From Clostridium sp. chh4-2 (GTDB lineage: Bacteria; Bacillota; Clostridia; Lachnospirales; Lachnospiraceae), in the NCBI RefSeq assembly GCF_002899675.1, contig NZ_PKUU01000006.1:124001-188000 (forward strand): a DNA stretch of 64,000 nucleotides, written 5' to 3'. The notes under the pieces are model-generated. The model saw nothing but the letters and a program-made list of their open reading frames with translations. It was not told where the DNA came from and made no database searches. Positions within the stretch are counted from its first letter, which is position 1; the number at the start of each line of letters is the position of its first letter. Below are positions 59,654 through 64,000 of this stretch, in pieces. Made by a program: the position numbers and the translations under genes.

Positions 59654-61150
59654 TTATCCTTGATATGGAATTAATTCCATCGTCTGAAGCTCCTGATCAT
59701 ATCTCATTTCCAAAATTGCATGATTGTAATCTAAAACTTCAGGATTATTAGTAAATACTAACGTTTTATCTGTATAAATTTTTGTATATTCAGAAAGATC
59801 AAAGTAGCCAAAGAATTCTATGAATTCGCCTGTCATATAAATATAGGTATTATCTTCTACTTCTGCTATTCTTTCTGATGAAACCAGTTTATCGAAGGCT
59901 TTCATAGGCGCCGCCCTTCGGGCATACTCCAGATCCCATATTGTATTATTAATTCCTGCGCCTAAAGAGCAGATAAATACCATACAGGTTAATATAACTA
60001 ATATTGGCTTTTTCCATCGCAGTTTTTGATATAAAAAAACTGCTACTAATAACATCACAATAATCATAAAAAACCAACTGTAAAATGAGGTAAGATACGC
60101 AAAAATCAGTTTTTTAGCACTCTCTATATACTTTGAAGTAAAACCTAAGATCACATTCGGTAAAAACATTGCCAAAAGCGCAGCTAACAATATTTTTCCC
60201 CTTTTTTTATCCCATTGTATCGTTGGAATTAGCTTAGCAAACACAAATGCAGTTAAAGCCGCAGTCAAAATAATCTGCCAAGTGATAAGATCGCTAATCT
60301 GAGTCTGCCCACGCAATACTGAAAGTTGGCTGGCAAATGCATCTCCCACTAAAGAAAGTAAAGGAAATGAACCGATAGAGTATAGGCATATTGCATATAA
60401 ACTTCCTACGATATCTCCAAAATAAAACTGTCCTCCTTCATAGCTTGTCGGATGTAAAGTCTGCCAATAAAAGTAAACAGCCAGCCAAACCATCAGCAAA
60501 ATAGAGTGTATCAAGATATCGCCAATAACCTTTTTCTTATCTTTCTCTTTCATCCATGCTAAGATTAAGAATAATCCCCAGAACGGAACCATTCCTTCAT
60601 ATATAGCAGATGCTGCTACATATAAAACCGCGCTGACTAATAAATATCTTCGTTTTCTCTCATCATAATATTTTAAGAAGTAATAGATTGACAAAAGAAT
60701 AATACCAATCAATATTTGATGACAAAAAACATACGAGATAAATAAATTATGCATATGAGTAAAAGTTGCCAAAGCAAAAAATAAAAGAACGGATAAATAT
60801 GCTGTTTTTTTATCTATATATTTTTTAATTAAAACATAATAAATACTTACATCAAATAAAATACTGCCATAGGAAAACAGCTTATATACCCAAAGCTTAT
60901 CCGCCAGCATTGGAATCCCCAATAGAATAACATTATACAAATGCGTAATTCTGCCGTTTAAAGCAGATGAGATGGCCACATTCTGCAGCATATGCCTTTT
61001 CATCCATGTATATGTCTTCAAGTCATCCCAGACAGTAAATACAATATCATAAATCATATAAAAGAAATATCCTGCAATTCCAACCACTATCAGCCATAAC
61101 AATATTTCATACTTATTTTTGTATAATGTTTCTTTCCACTTCCTGAACAA
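59654..61150 (-). CDS. Multispanning GT-C-like membrane protein of polysaccharide assembly
   Basis: About 498 aa with twelve or so membrane helices (e.g. YEILLWLIVVGIAGYFFYMI, LIHSILLMVWLAVYFYWQTL). An extracytoplasmic loop near the front has YDIVFTVWDDLKTYTWMKR with Asp/Asp like the metal loop of GT-C glycosyltransferases. I place the start at TTG 61150, 7 bases after GGAG; the frame to 61192 overlaps the previous gene more. It follows a phosphohexomutase gene (38-bp overlap) in a second polysaccharide operon. Exact role not known. Confidence 0.65.
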   Translation of the reverse strand: MFRKWKETLYKNKYEILLWLIVVGIAGYFFYMIYDIVFTVWDDLKTYTWMKRHMLQNVAISSALNGRITHLYNVILLGIPMLADKLWVYKLFSYGSILFDVSIYYVLIKKYIDKKTAYLSVLLFFALATFTHMHNLFISYVFCHQILIGIILLSIYYFLKYYDERKRRYLLVSAVLYVAASAIYEGMVPFWGLFLILAWMKEKDKKKVIGDILIHSILLMVWLAVYFYWQTLHPTSYEGGQFYFGDIVGSLYAICLYSIGSFPLLSLVGDAFASQLSVLRGQTQISDLITWQIILTAALTAFVFAKLIPTIQWDKKRGKILLAALLAMFLPNVILGFTSKYIESAKKLIFAYLTSFYSWFFMIIVMLLVAVFLYQKLRWKKPILVILTCMVFICSLGAGINNTIWDLEYARRAAPMKAFDKLVSSERIAEVEDNTYIYMTGEFIEFFGYFDLSEYTKIYTDKTLVFTNNPEVLDYNHAILEMRYDQELQTMELIPYQG

Positions 61151-62837
61151 AATGTATCTCCATCCTTTCAGCCGCTTCTTTATCCAACGCAATAACAGAA
61201 AAATATACCTTTATTTTAGGCTCTGTACCAGAAGGGCGTATTATAATGGAGGAGTAGTCTTCCAAAATAAATTTAAGAACATTCGATTTAGGCAAATCAA
61301 TCGTATTATTCACTCCCGATAAGCAGTCATATTCTAACGATTCTTTATAATCATTAATCTTAACCACTTTTTTATCTGCAAATACCGATGGCATAGATCC
61401 ACGCAGCTTGTCCATAATTTTCTGCATCATTTCATTGCCCGCAGCGCCTTCAAATTCATAGCAGTGCTGGGTATTCAGACAATACCCATACTTCTGATAC
61501 AATTGTTTCAATACATCCAAAAGGCTCATGCCTCGGGCTTTATAATATGCACACATTTCGCATATCATCAGCGAAGCATTCACACCATCTTTATCCCGGA
61601 CATATCCTCCCGTCAAATACCCGTAGCTCTCTTCAAATCCCAGAATAAAACGGCCAGTTTCCCCCTTTTTCTCTAACAGGCCAATCTGTTCCCCAATAAA
61701 CTTAAATCCGGTCAATACGTTAACTGTCTCAACACCATAATCCCGGGCGATTCGGTCAGCCATATCGATAGAAACAATACTCTTCATGAGAATTGGCTTC
61801 TCCGGCATATTGCCTGATTCTATCCGTCTCTCGCAAATGTACACAAGAAGAAGCATACCAACTTCATTTCCGCTCAGCAATGTATAGCCGTCTTCCGCTT
61901 TTACAGCAATTCCAACCCTGTCACAGTCCGGATCAGTCGCCAACAAAAGATCACTGTCCAAACGTTTGGCATCGCGCAGTCCTAATTCCAATGCTTCTCT
62001 TACTTCAGGATTTGGATAAGGGCAGGTAGGAAACTGGCCATCCGGTTCCCTCTGCTCCTCTACTACTGAAATATTATTAAATCCATTTTTCTTTAAGCAG
62101 CTGGTTACACACTTCAGGCCGGATCCATTCAACGGAGTATATACGATGGATAGTTCTCTGTCAATTGAATCATCTTTACAGAGAGATTGTGAAGATACAG
62201 CCGTAAGATAGGCAGTTACCACTTCTTCCTCAATGTCAGCAATATGTCCTTCCCTCGCAGCTTTTTCCCAAGAAATTGTCTTTACACCCAAAAACTGATC
62301 AACCTTTTCTATTTCTAAATAGATATCTTTCGCTGCTTTTGTAGTAATTTGGCAGCCGTCGGCGCCGTAAACCTTGTATCCATTATATTTTGACGGATTA
62401 TGGCTTGCTGTAATTACAATTCCGCCATCACATTTTAAATACCGTATGGCAAAAGATAAAGCTGGTGTTGGCATTAATTCTGTAAAAATATTCACATGAA
62501 TCCCATTTGCCGCAAATACCCTTGCTGCAGTCTTTGCAAATACGTCCGATTTGATCCGGCTGTCATATGCGATTGCTACAGAAGGATTCTCGCAGCAGCC
62601 ATTCAGATAATTGCAGTAGCCCTGAGTCGCTCTTGCAACAGTATAGACATTCATCCGATTGGTTCCTACACCGATGACCCCACGCAGCCCTCCTGTTCCA
62701 AACTTTAATTCGCGGTAAAAGCGGTCATTGACCGCTTCATCGTCATTTGAAATTGCAATAAGCTCTGCTGTGAGTTCATCGTCTCCGCATATATTTTTCT
62801 GCCATTGCTCGTATCTTTCCCTTACTTCTTCCGTCAT
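61113..62837 (-). CDS. Phosphoglucomutase/phosphomannomutase
   Basis: 574 aa, alpha-D-phosphohexomutase. It has the active serine loop GIVITASHNPSKYNGYKVYG, metal loop LLATDPDCDRVGIAV, sugar-recognition GFEESYGYLTGGYVRDKDGV and phosphate-binding loop IIRPSGTEPKIKVYF. The length and CGDDELTAEL start point to the PgcA-type enzyme that joins glucose-6-P and glucose-1-P. It supplies sugar nucleotides for the surrounding glycan genes. ATG at 62837 after GGGAG. Its start overlaps the upstream gene by 62 bases. Confidence 0.93.
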   Translation of the reverse strand: MTEEVRERYEQWQKNICGDDELTAELIAISNDDEAVNDRFYRELKFGTGGLRGVIGVGTNRMNVYTVARATQGYCNYLNGCCENPSVAIAYDSRIKSDVFAKTAARVFAANGIHVNIFTELMPTPALSFAIRYLKCDGGIVITASHNPSKYNGYKVYGADGCQITTKAAKDIYLEIEKVDQFLGVKTISWEKAAREGHIADIEEEVVTAYLTAVSSQSLCKDDSIDRELSIVYTPLNGSGLKCVTSCLKKNGFNNISVVEEQREPDGQFPTCPYPNPEVREALELGLRDAKRLDSDLLLATDPDCDRVGIAVKAEDGYTLLSGNEVGMLLLVYICERRIESGNMPEKPILMKSIVSIDMADRIARDYGVETVNVLTGFKFIGEQIGLLEKKGETGRFILGFEESYGYLTGGYVRDKDGVNASLMICEMCAYYKARGMSLLDVLKQLYQKYGYCLNTQHCYEFEGAAGNEMMQKIMDKLRGSMPSVFADKKVVKINDYKESLEYDCLSGVNNTIDLPKSNVLKFILEDYSSIIIRPSGTEPKIKVYFSVIALDKEAAERMEIHFVQEVERNIIQK

Positions 62838-63996
62838 TTTCTCCCATACTCCTCATTCCTGCATAAATAAGTATTAGCCAAAAAAATGGCTGACGATAAT
62901 TAATCACCGTCATACTTTCGGCCAGAAGCGCCACATAAACCGGCCAGTATATAAAATTCATTTTTCTAAGATTTTTGTACACCCACACGCTAAGCATTGC
63001 AAATGGAATCAATCCATAAGAAAACCATACGCTAAATATGGTGCAGTGAATCTCGCTTTTCCATACCACTGCTAGAGGGAACCGATGAAAACCTCCTTCT
63101 CCCGCTCCATATAAAAGATATTGGGGATAATACAACAATTTCTCTCCTCCGCGGTCAATAATTACCTGACGAATTCCTCCATCTGATAATAAGGCCAGTT
63201 TCTCCTGTATTCTGGTAATCAGATTATAATTCTCTTCTTGAATAACAAACCCCTTTTCCGGCCAGATCATAACTAATGCTATAATCCCCAACGATACCAC
63301 ACTTACGGAAACTATTAAAATCAGTTTTCCGGATATTTTTCCATCACGGTATCGTGAATACAGACTGACACATCCTGAACCGGCCAGAAGCAAAAACCAC
63401 CCTAAAAAAATACCGGTAGACTTGGTGAGTAAAATCAAACCGCCATCTATAAAAAAGAACAGCCAAAATGACTTTCTCCGATAAGTTACATCCTCTAAAT
63501 ATATCAGTAGAATCGTTAAAAATAAGATGTAAGCCATCTGATTGGGGTTGTTAAAGGTTCCCATATAACGGTCAGCATCCCAATATTCATAATAAATCCG
63601 CCCATATCCGGTCAGATAAACGCCTAACTGAATCAAAATATTTAATTTCAATGCCAGATTAAGCCAGTGATAAATTTTTCTTTCTTCCGCCAATTCACGG
63701 AAGCACCAGACAATCATTACACTGTAAATCCAAAAGCTTGTATTTTGAATTAAATCAAAAGAAGGATCTTTTATATAATAAAAGCAGTTGATTCCCACCA
63801 CGCATGCCAAAAAAAGGTACAAAAGATAATCCTTTTTATAAAACAGTTTCCATCTTTTTCCATAGATACGCCGCGCTAAGAGACTGAAGAAACATAATCC
63901 AGCAGCCAAATCCCCAATTCCAAGACTTCCTGACGGAAATATATAAAATGGTTTTAATACTACAAATAACAAAAACAATATGATAGATATGTTCAT
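62776..63996 (-). CDS. Polysaccharide polymerase/ligase-like membrane protein
   Basis: 406 aa with about ten to twelve hydrophobic segments; a large loop near residues 260-310 (EKGFVIQEENYNLITRIQEK, RQVIIDRGGEKLLYYPQYLL) has the general look of Wzy or O-antigen ligase (Wzy_C) proteins. It starts four bases from the window edge, so the ribosome binding site is not visible and a longer N-terminus cannot be ruled out. It is the upstream gene of the operon with the mutase and GT-C-like protein. Assignment by topology only. Confidence 0.6.
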   Translation of the reverse strand: MNISIILFLLFVVLKPFYIFPSGSLGIGDLAAGLCFFSLLARRIYGKRWKLFYKKDYLLYLFLACVVGINCFYYIKDPSFDLIQNTSFWIYSVMIVWCFRELAEERKIYHWLNLALKLNILIQLGVYLTGYGRIYYEYWDADRYMGTFNNPNQMAYILFLTILLIYLEDVTYRRKSFWLFFFIDGGLILLTKSTGIFLGWFLLLAGSGCVSLYSRYRDGKISGKLILIVSVSVVSLGIIALVMIWPEKGFVIQEENYNLITRIQEKLALLSDGGIRQVIIDRGGEKLLYYPQYLLYGAGEGGFHRFPLAVVWKSEIHCTIFSVWFSYGLIPFAMLSVWVYKNLRKMNFIYWPVYVALLAESMTVINYRQPFFWLILIYAGMRSMGENDGRSKGKIRAMAEKYMRRR

Positions 63997-64000
63997 ATAC

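Overview
The window looks like chromosome of a low-to-mid GC gut Firmicute of the Lachnospiraceae (Clostridium cluster XIVa; Enterocloster, Hungatella or Lachnoclostridium-like). The grounds are the AGGAGG ribosome binding sites, the family content (ThDP and GT2 surface-glycan genes, cell-wall-binding repeat proteins, DUF6930, a clostridial sheath/tube/spike cluster, TnpX-type mobile elements) and the codon use. Species cannot be fixed by reading alone. No rRNA, tRNA or CRISPR array was seen.

Layout. Positions 1-1200 carry the start of a type 1 BREX phage-defence operon (HTH regulator, brxA, 5' end of brxB) that runs off the left edge. From 1.7 to 19.7 kb are housekeeping and transport genes: glnK-amtB, ispE with a GntR regulator, a YesL-like membrane protein, a cyclophilin and an acetyltransferase, a cation exchanger under a yybP-ykoY manganese riboswitch, an alanine symporter, a zinc-dependent phospholipase C-like protein, a LuxR-type regulator divergent from a CoA-transferase/enoyl-CoA hydratase pair, an MBL hydrolase and a BCCT transporter. 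From 19.7 to 32.4 kb one minus-strand operon encodes a surface polysaccharide: ThDP enzyme, epimerase, C-methyltransferase-like protein, alcohol dehydrogenase, three glycosyltransferase genes, the initiating phosphoglycosyltransferase and an LCP ligase that would attach the glycan to the wall. From 32.8 to 38.6 kb lie small, poorly known genes and two cell-wall-binding repeat proteins.

From 38.7 to 42.5 kb a four-gene cluster encodes the parts of a contractile injection system (sheath, tube, VgrG/gpV spike, DUF4280 PAAR-like tip). It is transcribed from a near-consensus sigma-A promoter through what reads as a GEMM-I (cyclic di-GMP) riboswitch. No baseplate, ATPase or terminator-cap gene is adjacent. 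This is the most interesting locus in the window.

From about 44.2 to 55-56 kb is an integrated mobilisable element: large serine recombinase, TnpW, DnaC-like and replication-initiator proteins, relaxase, MobC, a candidate oriT, sigma factor and HTH accessory genes, a methyltransferase, and a ribosomal-protection tetracycline resistance gene with a Tn916-type attenuator. It has cut off the 5' end of a pRiA4b ORF-3-like gene. Two small XRE regulators in its cargo end are frameshifted. Beyond it (56.2-64 kb) are a duplicated fragment of a glycerophosphodiesterase gene, a DUF7309/DUF6930 gene broken in a tetranucleotide repeat, the intact glycerophosphodiesterase, an M20 amidohydrolase, and a second polysaccharide operon (polymerase-like membrane protein, phosphohexomutase, GT-C-like protein).

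A recurring oddity is long imperfect palindromes of 280-345 bp (11.4, 16.6, 32.5 and 34.3 kb). The outer arms differ from locus to locus but stay self-complementary. Two of them share the same branched core in opposite orientation. They look like a repeat family with a selected or self-correcting secondary structure.
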